Assembly: GCF_900156415.1 (NCBI RefSeq)
Contig: NZ_FTNM01000001.1
Span: 868,001-932,000 of the forward strand
DNA length: 64,000 nucleotides
Direction: 5' to 3'
From: Pontibacter lucknowensis
Lineage (GTDB): Bacteria; Bacteroidota; Bacteroidia; Cytophagales; Hymenobacteraceae
Shown here one piece after another: positions 46,638 through 55,550 of the stretch. Both the position numbers and the translations under genes were made by a program. Numbering within the stretch: the first letter of the stretch is position 1; each line of letters opens with the position of its first letter. The notes beneath the pieces were generated by a model. The model ran no database searches. It was not told the DNA's origin and saw only the letters and a list, made by a program, of their open reading frames with translations.

Positions 46638-48173
46638 ATGCGATATATATTTTTAGCCTTGCTCCTGCTCGGTTTTGCCGCTCCGGAAGTGCGTGCGCAG
46701 CAGGAGTTCGCCAGCCTGGAGCTGCCCCTGCGCCGCGCCGAAGATCTGGTGTCGGTGGCCGATGGTGACGGTAATGTCTGCCTTTACTTCTTTCAGGGTG
46801 GCAAGCTGCACTTTAGTCTGGTAGATGCACAAGGGCAGACCGTGGCGACTCAGGAGATACCGTACCGCAATGGCCAGCAGCCGCAGGTGCTGGGCACCCG
46901 CGTAACCGATACTGAGTTTGTGTTTTACAGCCGGTATGTAAACGGCAGCAAAGAGTTTGTGCGCCCGTTTGCCGTGAACAGGTATAGCGGTGGTTTCCGT
47001 AGCCTACCCGATGTTCCGCTGCGCCGTGACAGGAACGAGACGTTTGTCGGGGCCTTTGCCGATGCATCACATTTTTACATGATCTACACCGACAAAAAGG
47101 ATAACCTGATCCTGCACCGTGAACTGGATGAAAGCTACTACGAGAAGAAGACCTTCCAGATGGCTGACCTGCCGCGCACCCGCACCCGGGGCGAACGCCA
47201 GCAGGAACTGATCTTTGTGCACCCCGATCTGGAACGCACCGTGTTTGCCGGTCAGCACCGCAGCAAGATCTATACCCGCGGTGATAAGCTATACCTGGTG
47301 TTCGACGGCTTCTCTCTCCGTGGCAAGAAGAAAGAGCTGACCACCGAGATTCTGACGCTCGACTGGCCAAGCGGCCAAACCGAATACCGCACACTGCCGT
47401 CGCTGGCTGTTAAAAGCGAGTCCAATTTCAACTCTTTCCTGCATGCCAACACCCTTTTCCGGGTACAGCTAGAGAAAGACGAGTTTACATTGACTGCCTA
47501 TAACTTCAACACGCTGCAGCCAATTAAGGAGTACAGGTATACGGCCGACCAGGATATCGACATCAAAGCCACGCCAGTGCACCAGCGGGGGGCAGGCGCC
47601 TTGTTCTCTTCAGGCAATAGCGTGATCGAGAAGACCTCTAAGGTGATGCGAAACCTGTCGACGGGTAAACCTGCCATTACGGTGGATGCCTTCAACGACA
47701 GCACACTGCAGCTTACCATCGGTTCGTATCAGCCACCAAGCCGCCGGAACATAAACGGAGACCCGGGCAGACTGGTGCGTACGCCCGATCGTTTTATCCA
47801 GACCTCACGTGGCTTATACCTGATGCCAGGTCGTTGGGTGCCTGCTTATACCTTACCGTATAGCTACAGTATGTTCCCTTACAACCGCTACTACTATGAT
47901 CCGTTTTATAACCGATCCGGTGAGCCGGTAGGGCCGGGAACGAGTACCTATTTCAGGGCTGTGCTCGATAGTGAGACGCTTGAGAAAGCTTATGTAGCAA
48001 AAGACGACAGTACCGCCGCCACCGTGCAGGACAAGATAGAGGCCTATGAAGAAGAGCTGAAGCAGACGCCGGAGTATAAGACACTGTACCGCTACGGCAA
48101 TAACAAGCTGCACTACGGCTATTACGACAAGCGCAGTAAGACCTTTAAGATACTGGAGTTCACACAGAACTAA
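46638..48173 (+). CDS. Exported protein of unknown function
   Basis: 511 residues. Signal peptide MRYIFLALLLLGFAAPEVRAQ. The body is beta-rich with repeated short strand blocks (DGDGNVCLYFFQGGKLHFSL; FVFYSRYVNGSKEF; AFADASHFYMIYTDKKDNLI; GDKLYLVFDGFSLRGK; YLMPGRWVPAYTLPYSYSMF), suggesting a beta-propeller. A C-terminal charged helix (DKIEAYEEELKQTPEYK) follows. No family was identified. The TAA stop lies inside the stem of a strong terminator. Confidence 0.7.
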   Translation: MRYIFLALLLLGFAAPEVRAQQEFASLELPLRRAEDLVSVADGDGNVCLYFFQGGKLHFSLVDAQGQTVATQEIPYRNGQQPQVLGTRVTDTEFVFYSRYVNGSKEFVRPFAVNRYSGGFRSLPDVPLRRDRNETFVGAFADASHFYMIYTDKKDNLILHRELDESYYEKKTFQMADLPRTRTRGERQQELIFVHPDLERTVFAGQHRSKIYTRGDKLYLVFDGFSLRGKKKELTTEILTLDWPSGQTEYRTLPSLAVKSESNFNSFLHANTLFRVQLEKDEFTLTAYNFNTLQPIKEYRYTADQDIDIKATPVHQRGAGALFSSGNSVIEKTSKVMRNLSTGKPAITVDAFNDSTLQLTIGSYQPPSRRNINGDPGRLVRTPDRFIQTSRGLYLMPGRWVPAYTLPYSYSMFPYNRYYYDPFYNRSGEPVGPGTSTYFRAVLDSETLEKAYVAKDDSTAATVQDKIEAYEEELKQTPEYKTLYRYGNNKLHYGYYDKRSKTFKILEFTQN

Positions 48174-48224
48174 GCCCAATAAAAAAGCTCCGCCGGAATT
48201 CGGCGGAGCTTTTTTATTGGGCTT
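48172..48224. terminator. 24-bp-stem bidirectional terminator overlapping a stop codon
   Basis: Arms 48172-48195 and 48201-48224 form a 24-bp perfect stem around loop GAATT, with inner AAAAAAGCTCCGCCG and its complement; the A/T ends supply T-runs on both strands. The first two bases come from the stop codon of the preceding gene; it also serves the minus-strand DUF4168 gene. Confidence 0.85.
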
Positions 48225-48239
48225 TATACCTGAGAGCTT

Positions 48240-48734
48240 TTACAAACCCATCATTTTTTGGATCTTGGCCTGCACGGCCGGATCCTGCTGGTAAGCCAGC
48301 ATGATCTGCTCGTAGCGCTCTACTGACATGCCATCTTTTTGGATAGCAGCCTCCATGTTCTTCTCAATGTCAGGTTGCATTTCCATCATACGTCCGATCG
48401 CTTTATTGAAAGCGGCCTTCTCTTCTGCTGTGCCTTCGGCTTCAGCCAGCTTCTGCTGCTGATGTGCCTGCGCCAGGGTGTTGAATTTATCGACGCTTAA
48501 TTTCTCTTCTTCCAGAATCACCAGCATGGCTTTTTCGCTTTCCTGCTGCAGCTCCATCAAACGGGTACTGGCATCTACAAAGAGCTTGATATCCTGATCA
48601 GAAATAGCTTGCGTCTGCTGCTGCGGTGCTTTCTGAGGCGTAGCCTGCTGGGCTACAGCGCTACCGCCTATTGACACGAAGCCTACAACAAGTCCTGCCA
48701 CGGCAGTGGCCTTCAGTTTATGTAAAAAATTCAT
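48240..48734 (-). CDS. DUF4168 exported protein
   Basis: 164 residues from Met at 48734 (MNFLHKLKATAVAGLVVGFV signal, cleaved near AVAQQ). The mature part is all helical: SDQDIKLFVDASTRLMELQQ, KLSVDKFNTLAQAHQQQKLA and SVERYEQIMLAYQQDPAVQA, the DUF4168 pattern. The family is small, periplasmic and uncharacterised. Transcribed alone, facing the previous gene. Confidence 0.85.
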   Translation of the reverse strand: MNFLHKLKATAVAGLVVGFVSIGGSAVAQQATPQKAPQQQTQAISDQDIKLFVDASTRLMELQQESEKAMLVILEEEKLSVDKFNTLAQAHQQQKLAEAEGTAEEKAAFNKAIGRMMEMQPDIEKNMEAAIQKDGMSVERYEQIMLAYQQDPAVQAKIQKMMGL

Positions 48735-48998
48735 GAGATTCGGGGTTAAAAATTTTGAAATGATGAATAAAGAAAGGCAGGTTCTCTCGATTACCACTTA
48801 AACTATACCTTATTTCAGAAAAATAGTTTTCGGAGGCCTGCTTCCGATCGGCCAAGGTTCCAAAAACCCTGCCACAAACAGCTGAAAATTAAATCACATA
48901 ACAGAGGTCGTCCTCGGTGGAGTTTTTGAACAAAATTTCTTTTAGCAGATAAACTTATATAAATATATCCTACTATATTTAGTCACCAATCTGCTTTT

Positions 48999-50264
48999 AT
49001 GAAAAATCTATACAAACTTATTACACTCTGCATGAGTGTACTTCTTGCAGTGCCCGCTGCGGCGCAAAGTGACTACAAACCAGGCTATGTCGTGATGCCA
49101 CAGGGCGATACCCTGCAGGGGCAGGTGAGCTACCGCACCGACGCATCTGGCAAAATGATCGGTTTCAAGAGAAACGGAGAATCAGGCACCACATCCTATA
49201 CCGCTAACGACCTCTCAGGCTATGGCTTCCCGGGCGACAGGAACTACCGCACCCGCACGCTTGATCACGCTGATTCGCTGGCTGCTGAGTATGTGTTTAT
49301 GCAGGAACTTGTTCGGGGTACGCTCAGCCTCTATGTTTACAAAGGCACATTCTTTGTCGAAAAGAATGACAACCCGGACAAACTGCATAAGCTTTATATC
49401 ACAAAGGAAACGTACGTCAACAACTACGGCGTAACAGCCCAAAGGGACATCAACCATCATGTACGCACGTTGAACACGCTGATGCAGGATTGCTTTGCGA
49501 TGTTCAGCAAGGTGGAGCGGGTCAAGCTGGCCGAAAAGAGCCTGGTGGACCTGGTAAAAGAGTATAACAGCTGCATTGGCGGGGCTGAAGAACAAACGAC
49601 ATTTAAGGAGTCAAAGAAGTGGTTCGCCATCAAACCGGGATTAGTGGGAGCCATCAGCCATACCTCGCTTAACTTCTCAGCCACTGACGAAAGATACATC
49701 CACCTGGAAAATGCTGAGTTCAATACCAATACTCACCCTACCTTTGGTATCGCGCTGCTGCTCAACTCACCCCGTATCAATGAGAATGCGTCTATCCTGG
49801 TAGAGGGCCGTTATTTTAGCAACAGCTATCAGGCCAACCCCAGCTATGCTTGGTTTGAATCCTATTATGATAACAACATTGAAATTGAGCTTGCTGCCGT
49901 TAAGCTCACGACAGCTCTCCGTTACGATTTTGCGGGTAAGACGCTTCAACCATTCGTGAATGCCGGTGGTTTTTTCAACATCTTCAGTCAGCGCGACTAC
50001 AAGCACACCCAGTATGTCAGAAGAACACAGAGCAGTACACCTACCGAAAGGAACCGTGATGATGAGAACTTCTTTGGGAAAATGCAGCAAGGCATTATGG
50101 CGGGTGCCGGCACGTATTTCAACCTGAATAAGCACAGACTATCATTGGAAGCTCGCTATGAGTTGGGGCTGGATTTGCACGATCAAGCTGCCGTTAATAG
50201 AATTACCAATGCACTTGACTCTGACACAAGAACCGTATCAGTGCTTCTCGGCTTCTACTTTTAA
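48999..50264 (+). CDS. Tandem outer-membrane protein paralogue 1
   Basis: 421 residues. Signal peptide to AAAQ. The N-terminal ~190 residues are a distinct domain: YKPGYVVMPQGDTLQGQVSY, LVRGTLSLYVYKGTFFVEKN, then a helical pair with cysteines (TLMQDCFAMFSKVERVKLAE and LVKEYNSCIGG). The C-terminal ~220 residues look like an 8-10-stranded outer-membrane barrel (ASILVEGRYFSNSYQ; TALRYDFAGKTLQPFVNAGG; TVSVLLGFYF). The next two genes share the domain order and the Cys pair. Together with the following lipoprotein they form one transcription direction; function is unknown. Confidence 0.75.
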   Translation: MKNLYKLITLCMSVLLAVPAAAQSDYKPGYVVMPQGDTLQGQVSYRTDASGKMIGFKRNGESGTTSYTANDLSGYGFPGDRNYRTRTLDHADSLAAEYVFMQELVRGTLSLYVYKGTFFVEKNDNPDKLHKLYITKETYVNNYGVTAQRDINHHVRTLNTLMQDCFAMFSKVERVKLAEKSLVDLVKEYNSCIGGAEEQTTFKESKKWFAIKPGLVGAISHTSLNFSATDERYIHLENAEFNTNTHPTFGIALLLNSPRINENASILVEGRYFSNSYQANPSYAWFESYYDNNIEIELAAVKLTTALRYDFAGKTLQPFVNAGGFFNIFSQRDYKHTQYVRRTQSSTPTERNRDDENFFGKMQQGIMAGAGTYFNLNKHRLSLEARYELGLDLHDQAAVNRITNALDSDTRTVSVLLGFYF

Positions 50265-50296
50265 GCTGTATTCCCCAATTTAAACTATAACTTGAT

Positions 50297-50331
50297 AAGG
50301 TCGGAGCCATAGGTGGTTCCGGCCTTGTTTG
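50297..50331 (+). terminator. Terminator-like hairpin between paralogues 1 and 2
   Basis: AAGGTCGGAGCC (50297-50308) pairs with GGTTCCGGCCTT (50315-50326), 12 bp with two G-T wobbles, followed by GTTTGTCTT. Confidence 0.6.
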
Positions 50332-50355
50332 TCTTCACTGCTTCTTCCAAATTTC

Positions 50356-51612
50356 ATGAAACAAGTTTTACTCTACTGGCTGGCTGCTGTGGCCTTGCTC
50401 ACTCCTCTATGTTCAACTGCCCAGACATTCCGGCCCGGCTTTATCGTGCAGGCTGCCGGTGATACAACCAAAGGCTTGGTACGCTACCGGGAAGGCAGGC
50501 AGAACTACAAGAGCTGTATTTTTAAAACCGCTGAAGATGCTGACACAAAAGAGTACCTCCCTGCAGACATTCTTGCCTACGGTATAGCAGGCGAAGCTCC
50601 TTTCATGAGCAAAGAGGTGCCTGCAATAGATGGGACACTAAACCGCATGTTTATAGAGGTGCTGGAGCAAGGAAAGCTTATGCTTTACACACAAGACAAC
50701 CTGCTATACCTGGAGAAGGAGAACAGCGGGCTGAAGCACTTATACCTGCAAACAGACGACCAGGACATAACGAGGCATATCGGCGAGCAAAAAACGGTGA
50801 ACACCTCCACCCAGCACCTGATCCTGCTCAACTCCCTTACCCTCGACTGCCCGGTACCGGATAAGTTGATGCTGAAGGTGCAGAAGCGACTGCTTGTATC
50901 CGATGTAACGGCCATTGTTCGCAGCTATAACACTTGTGTAGCGCCTGCCAACAATGTTTCTTATAAGAAAACATGGCTTAAGGCAGAAGTAGGTATGTTT
51001 GCAGGTAGCTATTCAACAGCTATACAGTTCAATCACAAATCATCCGAGCCTACTAAGCTCGATATGTCACACAACTTGGTTTACGGAGCTATTCTGAATT
51101 TTACCTCGCCTAAAAGAAGTGAGCGGATCTCGGTGCAGGTTGAGCCAACATACAGCAAAGAACGGCACAGCAGTACCTTCCGTCATCCAAAGGAATCCTA
51201 CGTTACCTATGGGAATTATAACATAAATATGACCCGCCTATCCATTCCTGTTTTTCTAAGATATAAACTTACGCTCGATAAAAGGATTAATCCTTATGTA
51301 GGCTTTGGTATTGCAAATGATTACATTCTTAACAGCAGGGTGAGAGGGAATCAAAATACTGAATATCATTATAACGGTCACATCGAAGCAGGAACATTTA
51401 ACTCTGAAATCGGCACAAAGTTCTCCCATGCATTAACGGCTGCCGTAGGATCCAGATTCCAACTAAGTGAACGGCAGGATCTTCTATTGCAGTTCAGATA
51501 TGAGTTCGGTCGTTACATTGCAGACACCCGAGGCAATCCGATGGATAACAGAATATTCATGAGTAACAAACAGACGGGTATGTACCTGACTGCTGCTTTT
51601 GTGATCAAATAG
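50356..51612 (+). CDS. Tandem outer-membrane protein paralogue 2
   Basis: 418 residues from ATG 50356 (MKQVLLYWLAAVALLTPLCS signal). N-terminal domain: FRPGFIVQAAGDTTKGLVRY, VLEQGKLMLYTQDNLLYLEK, with the Cys pair in SLTLDCPVPDKL and VRSYNTCVAP. C-terminal barrel (AILNFTSPKRSERISVQVEP; IPVFLRYKLTLDKRINPYVG; LLLQFRYEFGRYIAD). It shares gene order and layout with its two neighbours but is divergent in sequence. Confidence 0.75.
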   Translation: MKQVLLYWLAAVALLTPLCSTAQTFRPGFIVQAAGDTTKGLVRYREGRQNYKSCIFKTAEDADTKEYLPADILAYGIAGEAPFMSKEVPAIDGTLNRMFIEVLEQGKLMLYTQDNLLYLEKENSGLKHLYLQTDDQDITRHIGEQKTVNTSTQHLILLNSLTLDCPVPDKLMLKVQKRLLVSDVTAIVRSYNTCVAPANNVSYKKTWLKAEVGMFAGSYSTAIQFNHKSSEPTKLDMSHNLVYGAILNFTSPKRSERISVQVEPTYSKERHSSTFRHPKESYVTYGNYNINMTRLSIPVFLRYKLTLDKRINPYVGFGIANDYILNSRVRGNQNTEYHYNGHIEAGTFNSEIGTKFSHALTAAVGSRFQLSERQDLLLQFRYEFGRYIADTRGNPMDNRIFMSNKQTGMYLTAAFVIK

Positions 51613-51703
51613 ATCACATTGTACATACTATTTCATATCTATGTGTTCAGCCCCCATAAGGAGTTTTGCGCAAGGCTTTTGACACTTACATCATTCTCAT
51701 TTT

Positions 51704-52951
51704 ATGCTTAACAGACTTTTATTAGGTGCTCTTGCGATTGGGGGTACTTTCTTTTGCACTACAACTGCAACCGCGCAGTCATACAAAGCCGGCTTTATGG
51801 TGGAGGCGTCAGGCGACACAATCAGGGGTCTGGTGAAGCACCGCGAGGGCAAAAGCATTTATAAAAGCTTTTTCTTCAAAAAAGACACAAACGCTGATAT
51901 GACAGAGTATTCCCCTGAATCTGTCGTGGCTTATGGCTTCACCAATGGTTCTCAGTTGGAGCGCAAACAACTGACGGATAAGAAGGGAAATGTGCTTACA
52001 GCGTTTGCAGAGGTGCTGGTGCGTGGCCGCTTAAACTTATACCAGTACCAGAATCAGCTTTACCTCGCAAAGCAGGGTGAAGCGCTGATGCCGCTGCAGA
52101 AGGATGAACAGAATGCCAACTCCACGAAACACCTGATTCTGATCAACTCACTTACCCTTGACTGTCCGGTACCGGAAGAGCACCTGGCAAAGATGCTAAA
52201 CAAAATCAGCACGCAGCGGATGGTTGAGGTAGTGGAGAATTACAACAACTGTGTTAGCCCCAATAATAGCATCACTTACAATGCCGACAAGCCCTGGACA
52301 ACCGTCGAGAAGGGCTTATCAGTAAGTACTCATACCGCTACACTGGATTTTAACACAGGCTCACACTCGTTGGAGCAGGCGACCTTTTCCCAGTCGCAGA
52401 ACCTGGTTTTTGGCGCTTTCTTCAATATTGCATTCCCCAGAACCAGTCAGAGGCTATCGCTGCAGTTGGAACCGCTCTATAGCCAGGAAAAGCACCAGGG
52501 GTATGCGGCTGTGCAGGAGGCTCAAGTGAAACATCAGACCGACTATAGCATTGCGATCAAAAGACTAGCTATTGTGTCAATGGGACGTTATCAGCTTGCG
52601 CAACTGGCTGCATTTACGCCATACCTGGGGGTTGGCCTCACAAGCAACATCATATTGAGTGGTCAGGCGATCGCCCGTATCGAGACGGAGAGTATGATCA
52701 ATGATACACGGCATATTGAAACCAGCATTACGGATGAGTTCCTGGACTCCAACCTCAAGAAGCTATACTTGGTTCCGACTGTTGCTGTAGGCACTGGCTA
52801 CCAGATAAGTGACAAGCACACGATGCAATTCCAGATCAGGTATGACCTTAGCCAACTGTCACCCGGAAATAAAAAGGACACTTCCAGATCCTCCACGCAG
52901 TTGAACAGCAACAACAGTATTTATCTGACAGCAGCTTACATTTTCCGATAA
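51704..52951 (+). CDS. Tandem outer-membrane protein paralogue 3
   Basis: 415 residues. Signal ends near ATAQ. N-terminal domain YKAGFMVEASGDTIRGLVKH, VLVRGRLNLYQYQNQLYLAK, and the Cys pair LTLDCPVPEEHL...VENYNNCVSP. Barrel part ends in NNSIYLTAAYIFR. The HLILINSLTLDCPVP stretch is nearly identical to paralogue 2, so these two are closest. The lipoprotein gene starts 10 bp past the stop. Confidence 0.75.
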   Translation: MLNRLLLGALAIGGTFFCTTTATAQSYKAGFMVEASGDTIRGLVKHREGKSIYKSFFFKKDTNADMTEYSPESVVAYGFTNGSQLERKQLTDKKGNVLTAFAEVLVRGRLNLYQYQNQLYLAKQGEALMPLQKDEQNANSTKHLILINSLTLDCPVPEEHLAKMLNKISTQRMVEVVENYNNCVSPNNSITYNADKPWTTVEKGLSVSTHTATLDFNTGSHSLEQATFSQSQNLVFGAFFNIAFPRTSQRLSLQLEPLYSQEKHQGYAAVQEAQVKHQTDYSIAIKRLAIVSMGRYQLAQLAAFTPYLGVGLTSNIILSGQAIARIETESMINDTRHIETSITDEFLDSNLKKLYLVPTVAVGTGYQISDKHTMQFQIRYDLSQLSPGNKKDTSRSSTQLNSNNSIYLTAAYIFR

Positions 52952-52961
52952 TCAACTTGTT

Positions 52962-53363
52962 ATGAATTTTATAAAAAAGATCAGTTTATTCTTGCTGCTA
53001 GCTATTGGAGTGTGCCTGGGTGCGTGCACACAAGAAGACGTTAGCCCGACCAGGGATTATTACCAATTGGATACGCATTCGGCAAGCAATGTAGCGGCCT
53101 CAAGCGCCACTTTCAGTGCGACCATACTCAATGCAGGTACGGAGCCTATCATAGAACACGGCTTCGTTTGGGCCAAGACGAAGCCTTACCTGGGCCTGCA
53201 AACTGCTCAAGCTGTCAATCTGGGTAAAAAGTCAGAATCGGGTTATTTTACAGCTGATGTACAGCATACCTTTGACCGAAATGTCGTGTATTATGTGAGG
53301 CCATTCGTTAAGACCGGGACCACACTGGTATATGGGCAGATGATCTCTTTTAAGGCACCGTAG
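52962..53363 (+). CDS. Hypothetical lipoprotein with FnIII-like domain
   Basis: 133 residues. Signal MNFIKKISLFLLLAIGVCLG-AC, lipobox LGAC. The mature ~110 residues have the fibronectin-III-like pattern common in Bacteroidota surface proteins: ASSATFSATILNAGTEPIIE, HGFVWAKTKPYL, VVYYVRPFVKTGTTLVYGQM. Being 10 bp after paralogue 3, it is likely co-transcribed with it and may be an accessory surface protein. Confidence 0.75.
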   Translation: MNFIKKISLFLLLAIGVCLGACTQEDVSPTRDYYQLDTHSASNVAASSATFSATILNAGTEPIIEHGFVWAKTKPYLGLQTAQAVNLGKKSESGYFTADVQHTFDRNVVYYVRPFVKTGTTLVYGQMISFKAP

Positions 53364-53396
53364 TAGCAACCATTTCCTCTCACAATTTATTCTCCT

Positions 53397-53464
53397 GAAT
53401 GCCTGTGCACCTTTGAGTCGAAGTTTAATGGCAACGGCTATGAAAAAGAGATGTACAGGCATTC
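53397..53464. repeat. Widely spaced inverted repeat
   Basis: GAATGCCTGTGCA (53397-53409) and TGTACAGGCATTC (53452-53464), inverted with one mismatch, 42 bp apart, in the 128-bp gap before kmo. It could end the plus-strand operon or mark a small element. Confidence 0.4.
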
Positions 53465-53491
53465 CGGTTTAAACCTGGTTGGGTCAGCAGA

Positions 53492-54877
53492 CTATACCTT
53501 CTCTGCCTGATACCCCTTCAGTTTCTCTTTTTTTACAAGCTGCTTTTCCAGCAGTTTCTGCACCTCCGGCTTGTCGTAATCTTCTACAGCCTTGATGTGC
53601 TTCATCACCTTTTTCATGATCTTATCCTGCTCACGGCCTGTTTCCAGGGCGTAGGAATAAGGCAGGTCTGTGAAGGTTACCATGGAGTAGAGCGGTATCC
53701 ACTTGTCGGGGTATTGCTGGTTGATCCTGCCTTCGATCTTTTTGCGGAGCAGGAAGCGCGGATCGGCTACCTTGTCGCGCATCTCGATGAAGTTCATTAC
53801 GGCCAGGTCAGCAATGGCATCGGCATCGGGTTTGCGTCTGCGCTCAAACTTCTTGAACAGGCTTTCCCAGTCCCCGTCAAATGTGTCGAGCATCTGGTCC
53901 AGCACGGTGATATCCTCAAAGCCGGCATTCATCCCCTGTCCGTAGAACGGCACCACCGCATGGCAGGCGTCGCCTATCAGCAAGGCTTTGTCTTCGAAGG
54001 ACCAGGGGAAGCACTTGACCGTCACCAGCGAACCGATGGGGTTAGAGAAATAATCTTCGGCCAGGTCAGGCATCAAAGGTATAGCGTCAGGGAAAGTCTG
54101 CAGGAAGAAGTTGAGCAGGTCGTCGTCGGTTTTGATGCTCTCAAAGGAAAGCTCCCCCTCGTAAGGGAAAAACAAGGTACAGGTGAAGCTGCCGTCGATG
54201 TTGGGCAGGGCGATCATCATGTAGTTGCCGCGCGGCCAGATGTGCAGGGCGTTCTTCTCCAGTGCCCAGCCACCGTCTTCGGCCGGCGGTATGGTCAGTT
54301 CCTTGTAGCCGTACTCCAGATAGCTTTGTGAGTAGTTGTAGCGTTCGGTTTTCTGCATGGCGTTACGCACCATCGAAAAAGCCCCATCGGCACCGAACAG
54401 CATTTCGGTGTGCAGCTCTTCCAACTCGCCTGTTTCGTGGTTGCGCAGGGTGGCTTTGCTTTGGCGCAGGTCCAGGTCGAGCAGCTGGCGGTTGAAGTGG
54501 TAGGTGATATCAGGATTGGGCTCCGACAGGTCCATCAAAGCGGCGTTCAGGCCTGCTCGGGAAACGGAGTAAATCGACTGTCCCTCTTTGCCGTACGGCT
54601 GAAACGTCAGATTGCCCTGCTCATCGTGCATCATGCGGCCATGCATCGGTATAGCCACTTTGCGCACAGCCTCCTCTATACCTATACCTCTAAGCGCTTT
54701 AAAGCCGCGGTCGCTCAGGGCAAGGTTGATCGAACGGCCACCATCGAGCAGGATCTTGCGCATGTCGGGTCGGCGCTCGTAGATGTCCACTTTGTGACCG
54801 CGTTTGGCCAGGTATAGCGACAGCAGCGAACCAACCAGTCCGGCTCCCATGATGGTGATGTTCTTTCTCTCAGTCAT
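53492..54877 (-). CDS. kmo: Kynurenine 3-monooxygenase
   Basis: 461 residues. FAD-dependent hydroxylase of L-kynurenine in tryptophan breakdown. FAD-binding start ITIMGAGLVGSLLSLYLAKR, then RSINLALSDRGFKALRGIGI, VSRAGLNAALMDL, FGADGAFSMVRNAM, and the second FAD site LIGDACHAVVPFYGQGMNAG. The C-terminal part is a hydrophobic-amphipathic helix set (YSALETGREQDKIMKKVMKH) typical of the family. No other kynurenine-pathway gene is present in the window. Confidence 0.92.
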   Translation of the reverse strand: MTERKNITIMGAGLVGSLLSLYLAKRGHKVDIYERRPDMRKILLDGGRSINLALSDRGFKALRGIGIEEAVRKVAIPMHGRMMHDEQGNLTFQPYGKEGQSIYSVSRAGLNAALMDLSEPNPDITYHFNRQLLDLDLRQSKATLRNHETGELEELHTEMLFGADGAFSMVRNAMQKTERYNYSQSYLEYGYKELTIPPAEDGGWALEKNALHIWPRGNYMMIALPNIDGSFTCTLFFPYEGELSFESIKTDDDLLNFFLQTFPDAIPLMPDLAEDYFSNPIGSLVTVKCFPWSFEDKALLIGDACHAVVPFYGQGMNAGFEDITVLDQMLDTFDGDWESLFKKFERRRKPDADAIADLAVMNFIEMRDKVADPRFLLRKKIEGRINQQYPDKWIPLYSMVTFTDLPYSYALETGREQDKIMKKVMKHIKAVEDYDKPEVQKLLEKQLVKKEKLKGYQAEKV

Positions 54878-54956
54878 AGTGTGAGGTTCAGGGCTTCTTG
54901 TTCTGTAAAGAAACGTTTTCCAATCGGGAAAGGCAATACTCCGGCGGCATTATACC

Positions 54957-55550
54957 TTAGCCAATGATTGTACGGAAAGTCAGGTTAATGCGGGGCGGGA
55001 TAGGGCGACTTGTTTTGGGCAGTTGGTGCTGCCAGTGCTGTTGTGTGGTTCCCTGCATGAGCAGGAGACTGCCGTGCTGCAGTGTAAGCTTCAAAGCAGG
55101 CAGGTCTTTGCGCTTGCGGTGCCGGAAGGCAAAGCCTCGCTCCCCTCCAAAACTGACAGAGGCTATACCTGGCGCAAGCGATTTTTCATCGTCGGAGTGC
55201 CAGCCCATGCTGTCCTGCCCGTGACGGTAGTAGTTGAGCAGCACGCTGTTATAACTGTCGCCGGAGGCTGCCTCTATCCGCTCCTTCAGCTCCAGCAATA
55301 CCGGCAGCCAGGGCTGAGGCGCATTATAGAGCCCCGAGTAGGTATAGCCTTTGTCGCCGTACCAGGCTGTGAGCCGGGGCAGCGGCAGTTGTTTGCCAAA
55401 CATTTTGATTTCCTCTTGTTGCCAGGCCACTTCCTCTGTCAGGCGCTGCAGGTATAGGTCGCTTTCCTCTTGGGTGAAAAAGTGCGGGGCGTAGTATACC
55501 TCAGCATCGGGCATGTCGAGCTGTGTGAAGCTTTCCCTATGCTGCATCAT
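54957..55550 (-). CDS. AlkB-type 2-oxoglutarate-dependent dioxygenase
   Basis: 197 residues. Repairs alkylated DNA bases using Fe(II) and 2-oxoglutarate. Iron ligands H-x-D in GWHSDDEKSL and the distal His in TTQQHWQHQLPK; the arginine cluster RPIPPRINLTFRTI binds oxoglutarate. AlkB-like NTD region with TYSGLYNAPQPW precedes it. Its start overlaps the end of the antiporter gene by 14 bp, so the two are co-transcribed. Confidence 0.9.
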   Translation of the reverse strand: MMQHRESFTQLDMPDAEVYYAPHFFTQEESDLYLQRLTEEVAWQQEEIKMFGKQLPLPRLTAWYGDKGYTYSGLYNAPQPWLPVLLELKERIEAASGDSYNSVLLNYYRHGQDSMGWHSDDEKSLAPGIASVSFGGERGFAFRHRKRKDLPALKLTLQHGSLLLMQGTTQQHWQHQLPKTSRPIPPRINLTFRTIIG

